In this document: one piece after another, positions 1-7,950 of the stretch
Layout: each line of letters starts with the position of its first letter
How positions within the stretch are numbered: the first letter of the stretch is position 1
Assembly (NCBI GenBank): GCA_964595075.1
Contig: CAZQNT010000012.1
Span: 1-24,623 of the forward strand
Direction: 5' to 3'
DNA from: JAHJFW01 sp964595075
Lineage (GTDB): Bacteria; Patescibacteriota; Patescibacteriia; 2-12-FULL-60-25
Length of the DNA: 24,623 bases
Made by a program: the position numbers and the translations under genes
The notes under the pieces: generated by a model
The model's database searches: none
What the model saw: only the letters and a program-made list of their open reading frames with translations
Told to the model about the DNA's origin: nothing

Positions 1-345
1 GCCGGCGCCGGTTACGGCGGGAAGAACAGCCAGGGCAGCGGCATGGTTGACGTCGAGGCGCTAGTCGGCATTCAGCCGGCGGTCACCGACCTGTTCCACT
101 TCGCCGTTGGAGCAGTCACGGAGCAGCGACTCGCTTCTTCGCTGCAGTTCTCCTCGTACGGAGGTTTCGTGGAACCCAAGCTCTGCCCTGGCAACGGCGG
201 AGCGCTCAAGCCGCACCGGTTCTGCTTCGGCCTTCGGCTGACGGCTGAAGCCACGCGCTTCAAGGGCCCGGAGACCGGAAAGGTCTTCACGAGACCCGAC
301 GGCAGCGTTGGCCTGAACATCGGCTACGCGTTCATGCCGAAGTAG
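1..345 (+). CDS. C-terminal part of an unidentified protein, beta-barrel-like end (partial)
   Basis: The reading frame is open from base 1 to the TAG at 343-345, so the gene begins outside the window and about 114 residues are visible. I do not recognise the family. The sequence has alternating hydrophobic and polar residues and ends VGLNIGYAFMPK, reminiscent of the last strand of an outer-membrane-type beta barrel. It is rich in Gly and has two cysteines. Codons end mostly in C or G (GTC, GGC, AAG, TTC), unlike the following genes, which use many CGA, TCG and GAA codons. This suggests either a very highly expressed gene or a different origin. A strong terminator follows directly. The internal ATG at 43 is not a convincing start because coding character extends upstream of it. 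Confidence 0.6.
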   Translation, partial: AGAGYGGKNSQGSGMVDVEALVGIQPAVTDLFHFAVGAVTEQRLASSLQFSSYGGFVEPKLCPGNGGALKPHRFCFGLRLTAEATRFKGPETGKVFTRPDGSVGLNIGYAFMPK

Positions 346-364
346 CGTCGCCGCTTCTACGCAC

Positions 365-392
365 GCCCCTAGTCACTCGACTAGGGGCTTTT
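365..392 (+). terminator. Rho-independent terminator
   Basis: A perfect 10-bp stem (GCCCCTAGTC / GACTAGGGGC) with loop ACTC is followed by TTTT. It lies 20 bases after the stop of the first gene and ends that transcript before the polymerase III delta' gene. Confidence 0.9.
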
Positions 393-401
393 AAATTACA
401 A

Positions 402-412
402 TGTGATAAGAT
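402..412 (+). promoter_or_regulatory. Putative extended -10 promoter of the delta' gene
   Basis: TGTGATAAGAT contains a TG followed by the -10-like hexamer TAAGAT (407-412). The ATG is at 419, so the transcript would have a very short or no leader. No Shine-Dalgarno sequence is visible. Confidence 0.45.
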
Positions 413-418
413 CGCGTA

Positions 419-1418
419 ATGCCATCATCTTTATTTAATGGAATAATTGGACACGCTGTAATACTTCGTTTTCTTGAGCGATCCGCTTCTAGTCCTACCA
501 ACGCCTATCTTTTTTACGGCCCTTCCCATCTCGGCAAGCGGCGCATCGCGGATACGTTTGTTCGCGCTTTGCTCGAGGCGCCGGATGATTTGGATCTTCG
601 CCGACATCCGGACATCGCGTTTTTGGAACCGGCGGAAGGAAAAGTTACAATCGCGATCGACACCGTTCGTGATGCGCGAACGCGAATGTCGTCTCGACCG
701 TCGGTCGGGCGTCGAATGGTGATGTACGCGCCGCAGGCCGATAGGATTCGCGAAGACGGAATGAACGTGCTTTTGAAGGTGCTGGAAGATCCGCCGGCCG
801 GAGGCGTGATCGTTTTTGTTGCAGAAGAAATCTCCGCGTTTCCGGCAACAGTCTTGAGCAGAACGGTTCGCGTTCCTTTTTTTCCCGTACCGCTTCGTGA
901 AATCAAAGAAGGTCTCATCGCGAGCGGTTGTCCGTCAGATCAAGCGGAAACTCGCGCGATCGTATCTCGCGGACGGCCTGGACTTGCGATCGACGACGTT
1001 AGACCGGAAGAGTCGCTCGTGAAAGCGTTTCTAAATGCGCGATCACTGGGCGAACGCTTCGGAGTAATCGAGAAGTTATCCGCGCAATGTGGATCAGCGG
1101 AAGGTCAGACGGACGAGTGGATTCGCGTTTGTGACGAATGGGGAGAGGTTGTAAGGCGAAATCTCGCGGATGCCCCGACCGAAGCGCTCGTTACGGCAGA
1201 AGCTCTCGTTACCGCGCGAAGATTCGTGGGCNNNNNNNNNNNNNNNNNNTTTCAACGCAAGAACCGCTCTCGCGCATATTCCCCGCGCCGATTTCACACC
1301 ACATACCGCGGATTTTTTAGCCCGTGTCATTCCAGTGAAGACTGGAATCCAGATCAAAAGGAGTATTCCTCACTGTCTGGATCCCCCCGAAAGCTTTCGG
1401 GGGGATGACATTGGGTAG
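419..1418 (+). CDS. holB: DNA polymerase III delta' subunit (HolB-like AAA+), interrupted by assembly gap
   Basis: This is the clamp-loader delta' type AAA+ protein, which helps load the sliding clamp during replication. The N-terminal part has AYLFYGPSHLGKRR, a degenerate Walker A-like loop as is usual in delta'. It is followed by NVLLKVLEDPP and then FPATVLSRTVRVPFF, the family's sensor and SRC-type region. No zinc-binding cysteine cluster is seen. The frame is clear to base 1231, where 18 Ns begin. After the gap, the frame starting at 1251 reads FNARTALAHIP, which resembles the end of delta' proteins, but it is one frame away from the upstream part. The true gap length is therefore not 18. 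In this frame the protein runs into a dispersed repeat (from 1325) and stops at TAG 1416-1418, giving a repeat-encoded tail (VIPVKTGIQ...). Continuing straight through the Ns gives an end at 1408 with no family resemblance. Confidence 0.8.
1232..1249. other. Assembly gap (18 N)
   Basis: A run of 18 undetermined bases lies inside the delta' gene. The flanking coding frames agree only if the real missing length is 2 modulo 3, so the N count is a placeholder. Confidence 0.97.
1325..1410. repeat. Palindromic dispersed repeat with TGTCAT...ATGACA ends, copy 1
   Basis: Starts TGTCATTCCAG and ends GGGGGATGACA. Inner palindromes are TTCCAGTGAAGACTGGAA and CCCCCCGAAAGCTTTCGGGGGG. A second partial end, GGGGATGACA, occurs at 1423-1432. 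The element encodes the C-terminal tail of the delta' protein. Its VIPVKTGIQ translation is of a type seen in repeats of many bacterial genomes. Copies with related ends are at 16536, 21970 and 23479. Confidence 0.8.
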
Positions 1419-1444
1419 ATACGGGGATGACATGGGGGAAATGA

Positions 1445-1452
1445 TGTATACT
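1445..1452 (+). promoter_or_regulatory. Putative -10 promoter of the lipoprotein gene
   Basis: TGTATACT with -10 hexamer TATACT (1447-1452), 28 bases before the ATG at 1481. It is just downstream of the repeat. Confidence 0.45.
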
Positions 1453-1480
1453 GTTTGTAATAATCAACAATCTCCAATAT

Positions 1481-2563
1481 ATGTCACTTCGTATCAGATC
1501 ATACGCACGCTTCATTATCCCGTTTGCGGCACTCGTGCTTTTGGGCCAGGGGTGTCTCGGCGGCGGAGCCAAACCGCCCACAGGTCCGGATGCGGGAGTT
1601 TGGAAAACGACCGACCGCGGGCTGACTTGGGTGAATAAGAAAGCGCTCGTTACAGGAACTAAAGTCACGGCCGACGTCGCCACGTACGCGGTTACGTCCA
1701 TCACGCTAGATCCGCAGGATGCGAACGCGGTTTATTTCGGCACGATCGAACACGGACTCGTGTATTCCCTCGACGGTGGAGAGTCTTGGCGACAATCCAA
1801 AACTTTGCCGACGGGACGAGTGAACTCCGTGGCCGTGGACTCGAAGAACAAGTGCGTGGTGTACGCTACAATGGCTAACAAGATTTTCAAGACAGAAAAT
1901 TGTCTTCGTGATTGGGAACAGGTTTTTTTCGACCCGCGAACGGACAAGGCGTTCACGCAGATCGCGGTTGATTGGTTCAATCCGACCATTTTGTACGCCG
2001 GAACATCCGACGGGGACGTTTTTAAGTCAGTTGACGCCGGACGCTCGTGGCAGGTCGTGAAGCGAGTCGACGGTATAGCGATAAACACCATCGCGGTGGA
2101 TTCTCGCGATTCGCGTCTCGTCTTCGTAGGGACGCAAGGAGAGGGGATTTGGAAGACGCAGGACGGTGGCAGTACTTGGCAACAGATAAAGAAACAATTC
2201 GGCGAAGATTTAAGCGAAGCGCGAAGAACCACGCAGGTGGTGTTGGATCCGAAAGATTCGAACGTGATTTATAGCGTTTCAAAATATGGGATAATAAAAT
2301 CCGGAGACAAGGGCGAAACTTGGACCGCGCTTCCGCTCACTTCTCCTCCGGGAAGCATAAAAATCACGTCGCTCGCGATCGACCCGACCGACAGCGCGAA
2401 GTTGGTTTATACGGGACCGGCAACGCTCGCGTATTCCTCTGACGCAGGAAATACTTGGACTATTAAAAAACTCCCGACAACGCAAGGCGGATCCGTGTTG
2501 CGAATCGATCCTAAAAAAGGCGACGTTATTTATCTCGGCACGCAACCGACCACGAAAAAGTAG
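1481..2563 (+). CDS. Beta-propeller lipoprotein with Asp-box (BNR) repeats, YCF48-like
   Basis: A 360-residue predicted exported lipoprotein. The N-terminus has a basic start, a hydrophobic segment (residues 11-22) and a lipobox-like LLGQGC, with Cys25 as the likely lipidated residue, although Gln at -2 is not typical. The rest is built of repeated blades carrying Asp-box motifs: TTDRGLTW, SLDGGESW, SVDAGRSW, TQDGGSTW, SGDKGETW and SSDAGNTW. Each is followed by an 'IAVD...VYVGT'-like strand. This pattern fits the YCF48/HCF136, sortilin-like or BNR-repeat propeller superfamily. The ligand cannot be predicted, but such proteins usually act as binding or assembly scaffolds outside the membrane. 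It is followed 55 bases later by frr and is probably transcribed in the same direction from its own promoter. Confidence 0.8.
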   Translation: MSLRIRSYARFIIPFAALVLLGQGCLGGGAKPPTGPDAGVWKTTDRGLTWVNKKALVTGTKVTADVATYAVTSITLDPQDANAVYFGTIEHGLVYSLDGGESWRQSKTLPTGRVNSVAVDSKNKCVVYATMANKIFKTENCLRDWEQVFFDPRTDKAFTQIAVDWFNPTILYAGTSDGDVFKSVDAGRSWQVVKRVDGIAINTIAVDSRDSRLVFVGTQGEGIWKTQDGGSTWQQIKKQFGEDLSEARRTTQVVLDPKDSNVIYSVSKYGIIKSGDKGETWTALPLTSPPGSIKITSLAIDPTDSAKLVYTGPATLAYSSDAGNTWTIKKLPTTQGGSVLRIDPKKGDVIYLGTQPTTKK

Positions 2564-2618
2564 GTGCGTCGTTTGACGCTTGGCTCGAAAAATGGCAAGA
2601 TTGTTTTTGATTTTACAT

Positions 2619-3173
2619 ATGGCAAGCCAAATAGATCTAGCCAAGCCGGAATTCGAACAATCTCTTTCGCACTTCGAGAAAGAGCTGTCCAATATCCGTT
2701 CAGGGCGCGCTCACGCGTCAATGGTCGAACAGATTCCGGTCGAGGCGTACGGATCGACCATGGAGATGAAAGGCGTTGCTTCCATAAGCGTTCCGGACGC
2801 GAGGACGATTCAAATAGAGCCGTGGGACAAGGGACTTGTGAAAGACATCGAAAAGGCGATTCAGGCGAGCGGACTCGGTTTGAATCCTGTTACCGCCGGA
2901 ACCGTCATACGTTTGATGATGCCGCCGCTTACGGAAGAAAATAGGAAAAACATCGTAAAGATAGTTCATCAGAAGGCCGAGCAGGCGCGCATCTCGATCC
3001 GACAGGTTCGGGAACAGATTCGCGATAACATCGGCGCGGATTTTGAAGCAAAGCGCATTTCCGAAGATGATAAGTTTCGTCTGCACGATCAGTTGGATAA
3101 AATGGTCGCGGAATACAACAGACGAGTCGAGGAAATGTCCGGGGAGAAAGAGAAAGAAGTAATGACGATATGA
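2619..3173 (+). CDS. frr: Ribosome recycling factor
   Basis: RRF splits the post-termination ribosome together with EF-G. The 184-residue product has the normal family length. Typical signatures are present: IRSGRAHASMVE near residue 26, the PLTEENRK segment around residues 103-110, and the helix-rich C-terminus with ARISIRQVREQ. I chose the ATG at 2619 (MASQIDLAKP) because it gives the usual RRF length. In-frame TTG (2580) and ATG (2592) codons upstream would add 13 or 9 residues that do not look like RRF. The bases before the ATG are T-rich without a Shine-Dalgarno sequence. The stop overlaps the start of the next gene by four bases (ATGA), indicating translational coupling with glycyl-tRNA synthetase. 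Confidence 0.95.
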   Translation: MASQIDLAKPEFEQSLSHFEKELSNIRSGRAHASMVEQIPVEAYGSTMEMKGVASISVPDARTIQIEPWDKGLVKDIEKAIQASGLGLNPVTAGTVIRLMMPPLTEENRKNIVKIVHQKAEQARISIRQVREQIRDNIGADFEAKRISEDDKFRLHDQLDKMVAEYNRRVEEMSGEKEKEVMTI

Positions 3174-4594
3174 TCTCACAAGAAAAAAAGATGGATGTTT
3201 TGATCTCGCTTTGCAAGCGGCGTGGTTTTATTTATCCCGGCTCGGAAATTTACGGAGGTTACGCGAACACATGGGATTACGGTCCGTATGGAACGGAGTT
3301 GAAACGAAACATTCGCGAGGCGTGGTGGAATATGTTCGTTCGACGCAGAGCGGATATGGTGGGCGTTGATACTCCCATCATAATGAATCCAAAAGCGTGG
3401 GAAGCGTCCGGGCACATCTCCTCGTTTTCCGATCCTCTCGTGGATTGCAAATCATGCAAACGACGATTCCGCGCTGACCATCTTCTCGAACAGGTTTCTG
3501 CGAAGCCCGGATATGACAAGGAAAAACCGATGGATCTGAAAGACGTTCGTTGTCCGGAATGCGGCGGCGCTTTGACCGACGAGCGGCAATTCAACATGAT
3601 GTTCAAAACGTTTGTCGGAGTCACGGAGGATGATTCGAATGTCGCGTATCTTCGGCCGGAAACAGCAGGAGGAATGTTCGTGGCGTGGAAGAACGTCAGA
3701 GATACGGCGCGAAAGCGGTTGCCGTTCGGAATCGCGCAAGTTGGAAAAGCGTTTCGCAACGAGATAACGCCGGGCAATTTTATTTTTAGAACGCGCGAGT
3801 TCGATCAAATGGAAGTCGAGTATTTCGTAAAACCGGAACAAGCGCCAGAGGCATTTGAAATGTGGTTGAAGGAAATGAAGTCGTGGGTGGAAGATGTGTT
3901 GAAGATATCGCAGAAAAATGTCGAGTACGTTGAGATCGCCGAAAAAGATCGCGCGTTTTATTCCGCGCGAACGATCGACGTGGAATATAAATATCCGTTC
4001 GGACAAAAAGAACTTTACGGTTTGGCTAATCGAACGGACTACGATCTTTCGCGCCATCAGGAGTTTTCAAAAGAAGATTTGCGCTGGCTTGATCCGGAAA
4101 CCAACGAGAAGATTTTGCCATACGTAATCGAGCCGTCGCTCGGTCTCGATCGAAGCGTGTTCGCGGTTTTGTGCGAGCATTTGGATTCGGACGAAGCGCC
4201 AGTCGCATCAGAAGGGGATGAGAAAGCGGAGGACGAAGAACGTTTGGTTTTGCGTTTGCCACCGGCACTTGCTCCTGTAAAAGCTGCAATATTTCCATTA
4301 CAGAAAAAGGGCGGACTTGCGGAAATCGCGACGGATCTCGCGGACTCGCTGCGAAAAAAAGGGATTGCCGTGGAATACGACGAGTCCGGATCTATCGGAA
4401 AACGATACCGCCGTCAGGACGAGATCGGAACGCCTTGGTGTTTTACTGTCGACCCCGAATCCGTAAATGATAAATGCGTTACGGTTCGCGATCGCGACAA
4501 AATGGATCAGACGAGAATCCCTATTGTCGATGTTCCGTCTTGGTTGCTCAAAAAACTGAGCACTGAGCACTCGGCACTGAGCACTCAGCACTAA
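3170..4594 (+). CDS. glyS: Glycine--tRNA ligase, single-chain class II type
   Basis: Charges tRNA-Gly with glycine. It is the single-chain (homodimer-type) form rather than the separate alpha/beta GlyQ/GlyS enzyme. Visible class II features are FIYPGSEIYGG and DYGPYGTELKRN at the start, RPETAGGMF (about 162), motif 2 in FRNEITPGNFIFRTREF (195-211), and motif 3 EPSLGLDR (321-328). A C-terminal anticodon-binding domain begins near residue 360 (LAPVKAAIFPL). Two Cys pairs (C93/C96, C128/C131) probably bind zinc in the insertion. The ATG overlaps the frr stop. The last 11 residues (STEHSALSTQH) come from a heptanucleotide repeat and are unlikely to be part of the ancestral protein. Confidence 0.95.
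   Translation: MISQEKKMDVLISLCKRRGFIYPGSEIYGGYANTWDYGPYGTELKRNIREAWWNMFVRRRADMVGVDTPIIMNPKAWEASGHISSFSDPLVDCKSCKRRFRADHLLEQVSAKPGYDKEKPMDLKDVRCPECGGALTDERQFNMMFKTFVGVTEDDSNVAYLRPETAGGMFVAWKNVRDTARKRLPFGIAQVGKAFRNEITPGNFIFRTREFDQMEVEYFVKPEQAPEAFEMWLKEMKSWVEDVLKISQKNVEYVEIAEKDRAFYSARTIDVEYKYPFGQKELYGLANRTDYDLSRHQEFSKEDLRWLDPETNEKILPYVIEPSLGLDRSVFAVLCEHLDSDEAPVASEGDEKAEDEERLVLRLPPALAPVKAAIFPLQKKGGLAEIATDLADSLRKKGIAVEYDESGSIGKRYRRQDEIGTPWCFTVDPESVNDKCVTVRDRDKMDQTRIPIVDVPSWLLKKLSTEHSALSTQH
4556..4590 (+). repeat. Heptanucleotide tandem repeat, 5 units
   Basis: Five consecutive 7-base units: CTGAGCA, CTGAGCA, CTCGGCA, CTGAGCA, CTCAGCA. The array lies at the very end of the glycyl-tRNA synthetase gene and encodes its C-terminal tail. 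The stop TAA (4592-4594) follows immediately. Confidence 0.9.
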
Positions 4595-4602
4595 TAACTT
4601 TT

Positions 4603-5883
4603 ATGTTAAAACCTCAAGTAAAAAAATTCTCCAACGGAATGACCGCCATACTGGTTCCGCAAAAGGGAGCCACGTCCATGACGATTTTCGTGATGGTTCG
4701 CGTTGGGTCGCGGTACGAATCGCGTCAGATAAACGGAGCGTCGCATTTTATAGAACACTTGATGTTCAAGGGGACGAAGCGTCGGCCGAACACGCAGATA
4801 CTCACGCAGACGATCGATCGCTACGGCGCGGAATACAACGCTTTCACGGGCAAGGATCTAACAGCGTATTACATCAAAATCGCGGCAGAACAGACTCCTC
4901 TCGCCATAGATATTTTGCACGACATGTTGTTCCATTCCCTCTACGATCCGAAAGAGATTGACCGCGAGCGCGGCGTGATAGTGGAAGAAATAAACATGTA
5001 CGAGGATAATCCGCGTATGCATTTGGAGGATTTGCTTGAAGGCGCGCTATTCCCGAGTTCCACTCTGGGATGGAATATAGCGGGACCGCGCGAAGTCATA
5101 CGAAGCGTGACGCGGGACCAGCTCATCGACTACCGCGATTCGTATTACGTTCCATCGCGGATCACGGTTGTCGTGGCAGGAAAAATAATTCCGGGAACAG
5201 AAACGCTTTTACACAAGACGTTCGGAAAAGTCTCTCAGCATCACAAAGAAAAAGAGGACGAGTTCGCCCCGTTTTGTCCGCCAAAAACACTGGAATGTCC
5301 GGTCGCGCTACAAAACAAAAAAACCGAACAGGTTCAACTCGGCATCGCGTTCCATGGAGTTTCTATTTCTCACGAAGACGCTCCGGCAGCATCTCTCCTC
5401 GCGGATATCTTGGGCGGCAGCATGTCGTCCCGTCTGTTTATTGAAATTAGAGAACGCCGCGGCCTGTGTTATTCCATTCGCGCTTCTCACGAGTCTCTGC
5501 AAGACACGGGAGTTTTTTCCGTCACGGCCGGTTTGGATAAGAAACGTTTTCCGGAAGCTGTGAAGGCGATAATGGGCGAGATCCGTTCAATGGCGCGTAA
5601 ACCGGTTCCGCTCACCGAGATTCGCCGCTCAAAAGACCATGTTCGCGGAAGCATAATGTTGGCGTTTGAAGATTCCGCAACGCAAGCGTCGTGGTACGGT
5701 CGGCAGTGGACTTTTTTGAAGCATCTCGAGACTCCGGAAGAAAAATTAAAACGACTTGAAAAGGTCAGCGCGAATGACGTTCTGCGCGTTGCCAAAAAGA
5801 TTTTCGACTCCAAGCGCATGGCGGCTGCGGTTATCGGACCGTTTCCAAACGCGGGTTCCATACGCCGCTTACTCGCTAAATAA
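4603..5883 (+). CDS. M16 family zinc metallopeptidase (processing-peptidase-like)
   Basis: A 426-residue protein with the inverted zinc motif HFIEH (H48, E51, H52) and the downstream glutamate ligand in GVIVEEINMYEDNP (about E128/129). This is the layout of the active subunit of M16B peptidases such as B. subtilis MlpA/YmxG or mitochondrial processing peptidase beta. The second, inactive-type half contains RERRGLCYSIRA, the substrate-binding R/Y region. No signal peptide is seen, so it probably acts in the cytoplasm on peptides. It starts 8 bases after the synthetase stop and ends 7 bases before tpiA, so it is in the middle of the operon. The physiological substrate is unknown. Confidence 0.92.
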   Translation: MLKPQVKKFSNGMTAILVPQKGATSMTIFVMVRVGSRYESRQINGASHFIEHLMFKGTKRRPNTQILTQTIDRYGAEYNAFTGKDLTAYYIKIAAEQTPLAIDILHDMLFHSLYDPKEIDRERGVIVEEINMYEDNPRMHLEDLLEGALFPSSTLGWNIAGPREVIRSVTRDQLIDYRDSYYVPSRITVVVAGKIIPGTETLLHKTFGKVSQHHKEKEDEFAPFCPPKTLECPVALQNKKTEQVQLGIAFHGVSISHEDAPAASLLADILGGSMSSRLFIEIRERRGLCYSIRASHESLQDTGVFSVTAGLDKKRFPEAVKAIMGEIRSMARKPVPLTEIRRSKDHVRGSIMLAFEDSATQASWYGRQWTFLKHLETPEEKLKRLEKVSANDVLRVAKKIFDSKRMAAAVIGPFPNAGSIRRLLAK

Positions 5884-5890
5884 ATATAGT

Positions 5891-6652
5891 ATGAAGAAAC
5901 TCATAATCGCAAACTGGAAAATGTTTTACGGTCCGCTCAAGGCAGGAGCATGGATCCGCGCGTTTCGAAGAGAGCGGCTGCCAAAGGACATCGATATCGC
6001 CATCGCCCCACCGTTCGTATCGCTTGCCGCGGTTCGCTCGTCGCTTGGACGCGCTTCAATCCCTGCGCTCGCCGCGCAAGACGCTTTTTGGGCGACGGAA
6101 GGGGAGTACACCGGCGAAATCGCGCCCCCGATGCTTTTGGAGTTCGACTGCACGTATTGCCTCGTAGGGCACAGCGAACGCCGAGCGCACCTTGGTGAAA
6201 CAGATGCGATGATCGCGAAAAAAGCGGTAGCACTTCAAAAATCCGGAATCTCTCCCGTCGTATGCGTTGGCGAAACCGACGCGGAACGCCGAAAGGGGGA
6301 TGCGAACAAGGTTGTGAGAAATCAGGTTCAGGCATTGCTCGCGGGAGGTGTAAAGGCGGACGGAAAAGCTCCGCTTACGATTGCTTATGAGCCGGTATGG
6401 GCGATAGGAACTTCAAAACCATGTCGTTCGCAGGATGCGAAAGACATGCACGAGGTAATTAGAGCCGCGCTTAAGAAAAAATACGGACCATCCGCATCCG
6501 AACAGATCCGTATTATTTACGGCGGATCGGTTGACGGACGAAATGTCGCGGAGTTTTTGACAACAACCGGAATTGACGGCGCACTGGTCGGCGGCGCTTC
6601 TCTTGATCCGCGCGCTTTCGGGATGTTGTGCCGGGCCGCAGTTCCGGCATAG
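5891..6652 (+). CDS. tpiA: Triosephosphate isomerase
   Basis: Interconverts glyceraldehyde-3-phosphate and dihydroxyacetone phosphate. The 253-residue protein has all catalytic landmarks: IIANWKM with Lys10, VGHSERR with His94, AYEPVWAIGT with Glu167 and the flexible loop 6, and the phosphate-binding IYGGSVDGRN and GALVGGASL segments. The ATG at 5891 is chosen because MKKLIIANWKM is the normal start. The frame stays open upstream to 5756, but that extension overlaps the protease gene and is not TIM-like. It lies between the protease and the TPR gene with short spacers, consistent with one operon. Confidence 0.96.
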   Translation: MKKLIIANWKMFYGPLKAGAWIRAFRRERLPKDIDIAIAPPFVSLAAVRSSLGRASIPALAAQDAFWATEGEYTGEIAPPMLLEFDCTYCLVGHSERRAHLGETDAMIAKKAVALQKSGISPVVCVGETDAERRKGDANKVVRNQVQALLAGGVKADGKAPLTIAYEPVWAIGTSKPCRSQDAKDMHEVIRAALKKKYGPSASEQIRIIYGGSVDGRNVAEFLTTTGIDGALVGGASLDPRAFGMLCRAAVPA

Positions 6653-6662
6653 CTTGGTTGGT

Positions 6663-7553
6663 ATGAGTTGGATCGTGTGGATCCTTTTGATTCTTGCCGC
6701 TGTTTCTTTTGTGGTACTTGCTTTTGTCATAGGGCGACACTGGAAAGAAATTAGGCTTATAGATCCGGATTCTATTCGCGAAGAACGTGTAAGAAAGAAA
6801 CGCGATGAACTTGTGGCGCAAAGATTCGATCGAATAAAAAGCGGATTTCTTACTCCGATAGCGGCGGCAGCCCGTGGAGCAAGCGTTCGCGGGAAGATCG
6901 TATTTCATAGGGCATATATCAAGCTGCTTAACTTGGATCGTTTTTACAGGCAGAACAAAAATCCGCAAGCGGAAATTACGCGTTCGGATTCGGAGCTGCT
7001 GAAAGCCATGATTGAGGAGGCAAGGTCGCTTGCGCGCGACTTGAAATATGCCGACGCAGAACGCAAGTATCTTGAAGTTCTTGGATTGGATAAGAGAAGC
7101 GCAGAAGCTTATAAGGGGTTGGCCGCGCTTTATCTGAAGCAAAAAATGTTTCCGCAAGCAAAGGAGACTTTCGAGTTTCTTATGCGGACGTCTGAAGCCG
7201 ACGACGCCTGCTACGCCGGACTGGCTGAAATCGCGGAAGAAGAAGGCGACGACTCTCTTGCTGAAAAGATGTATCGCAAAGCGGTGGAAATGAGTCCGAA
7301 AAGTCCCAATCGCCATGCCGATTTGGCGGTCTTTTATCTCGAACGAAACGAAACCGAGAAAGCATGGACGTTCGCTCGCCGCGCCATGGAGCTTGAGCCG
7401 AAATCAATCAAATATCTTGAATTGTGCATAGAGACCGCAATCAGAAACGGGGAGAAGTCGGAGGCGGCAAACAGATTCGACCGTTTCAGGATGCGTTCGG
7501 AAGATAGGCAGAAGATTCAGCATCTAAAAGAGCGGATTGACGCAATGCCATGA
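6663..7553 (+). CDS. Membrane-anchored TPR protein
   Basis: A 296-residue protein with one N-terminal transmembrane helix (WIVWILLILAAVSFVVLAFVIG), a basic linker (RHWKEIRL..RVRKKRDELVAQRF), and then helical pairs of tetratricopeptide type from about residue 110 onward. These include YADAERKYLEVLGLDKRSAEAYKGLAALY, EEGDDSLAEKMYRKAVEMSPKSP and ETEKAWTFARRAMELEPKS, broken here only as examples of the 34-residue spacing. The TPR part most likely faces the cytoplasm and binds protein partners, but no partner can be named. The ATG at 6663 is preferred over the frame extension to 6573, which overlaps tpiA. It is the last gene of the housekeeping run before the tRNA cluster. Confidence 0.8.
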   Translation: MSWIVWILLILAAVSFVVLAFVIGRHWKEIRLIDPDSIREERVRKKRDELVAQRFDRIKSGFLTPIAAAARGASVRGKIVFHRAYIKLLNLDRFYRQNKNPQAEITRSDSELLKAMIEEARSLARDLKYADAERKYLEVLGLDKRSAEAYKGLAALYLKQKMFPQAKETFEFLMRTSEADDACYAGLAEIAEEEGDDSLAEKMYRKAVEMSPKSPNRHADLAVFYLERNETEKAWTFARRAMELEPKSIKYLELCIETAIRNGEKSEAANRFDRFRMRSEDRQKIQHLKERIDAMP

Positions 7554-7596
7554 TTCGTGTAAACTTTCCGCACCAATTGACGGTAGATCGCCTAAC

Positions 7597-7668
7597 GCCG
7601 ATGTAGCTCAGCGGTAGAGCAACGGTTTTGTAAACCGTAGGTCGTGGGTTCAAGCCCCACCATCGGCT
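7597..7668 (+). tRNA. tRNA-Thr (anticodon UGU)
   Basis: A complete cloverleaf: acceptor GCCGATG/CATCGGC, D arm GCTC...GAGC, anticodon arm ACGGT-TTTGTAA-ACCGT with TGT at 7629-7631, and T arm GTGGG-TTCAAGC-CCCAC. The discriminator is T, and CCA is encoded at 7669-7671. Confidence 0.95.
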
Positions 7669-7706
7669 CCACTCGCCCAATTTCAAATAAAATTATTATT
7701 TAATCT

Positions 7707-7862
7707 ATGTCGCAAGAAACGCTCATCAAGCTCGAATGTACGGAATGCAAACGCGTCAATTATTTTTCCACGAAAAATAAGAAGACGATCAAGACTCGCT
7801 TGGAACTCAAGAAGCACTGTTTGCATTGCAAGAAGCATACTCCGCACAAGGAAACCAAGTGA
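7707..7862 (+). CDS. rpmG: 50S ribosomal protein L33
   Basis: A 51-residue protein too short for most ORF cut-offs. It has the L33 pattern: IKLECTECKRVNYFSTKNK at the N-terminus and KKHCLHCKKHTPHKE at the end. Four cysteines in two CxxC pairs (C11/C14, C38/C41) form a zinc ribbon, so this is the zinc-binding form. The gene sits between two tRNA-Thr genes, the kind of tRNA-rpmG arrangement found in several bacterial genomes. No clear Shine-Dalgarno sequence is visible before the ATG, and the upstream bases are A/T-rich. Confidence 0.95.
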   Translation: MSQETLIKLECTECKRVNYFSTKNKKTIKTRLELKKHCLHCKKHTPHKETK

Positions 7863-7873
7863 CCTTAATTTGT

Positions 7874-7945
7874 GCCCAGGTAGTTCAGCGGTAGAACGCT
7901 TCCATGGTAAGGAAGAAGTCGGGAGTTCAATTCTCCCCCTGGGCT
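7874..7945 (+). tRNA. tRNA-Thr (anticodon GGU)
   Basis: Acceptor GCCCAGG/CCTGGGC, D arm GTTC...GAAC, anticodon arm CTTCC-ATGGTAA-GGAAG with GGT at 7906-7908, and T arm GGGAG-TTCAATT-CTCCC. Discriminator T, then CCA at 7946-7948. Starts 11 bases after rpmG. Confidence 0.94.
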
Positions 7946-7950
7946 CCATT

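Noticed and set aside
1094..1357. Minus-strand and other-frame ORFs across the N gap
   Set aside because: They exist only because Ns mask stop codons. The delta' protein similarity is on the plus strand.
2580..2618. Earlier TTG/ATG starts for ribosome recycling factor
   Set aside because: The added residues do not resemble RRF, and the start at 2619 gives the standard family length.
5756..5890. Longer triosephosphate isomerase start
   Set aside because: It would overlap the M16 protease gene, and MKKLIIANWKM at 5891 is the standard start.
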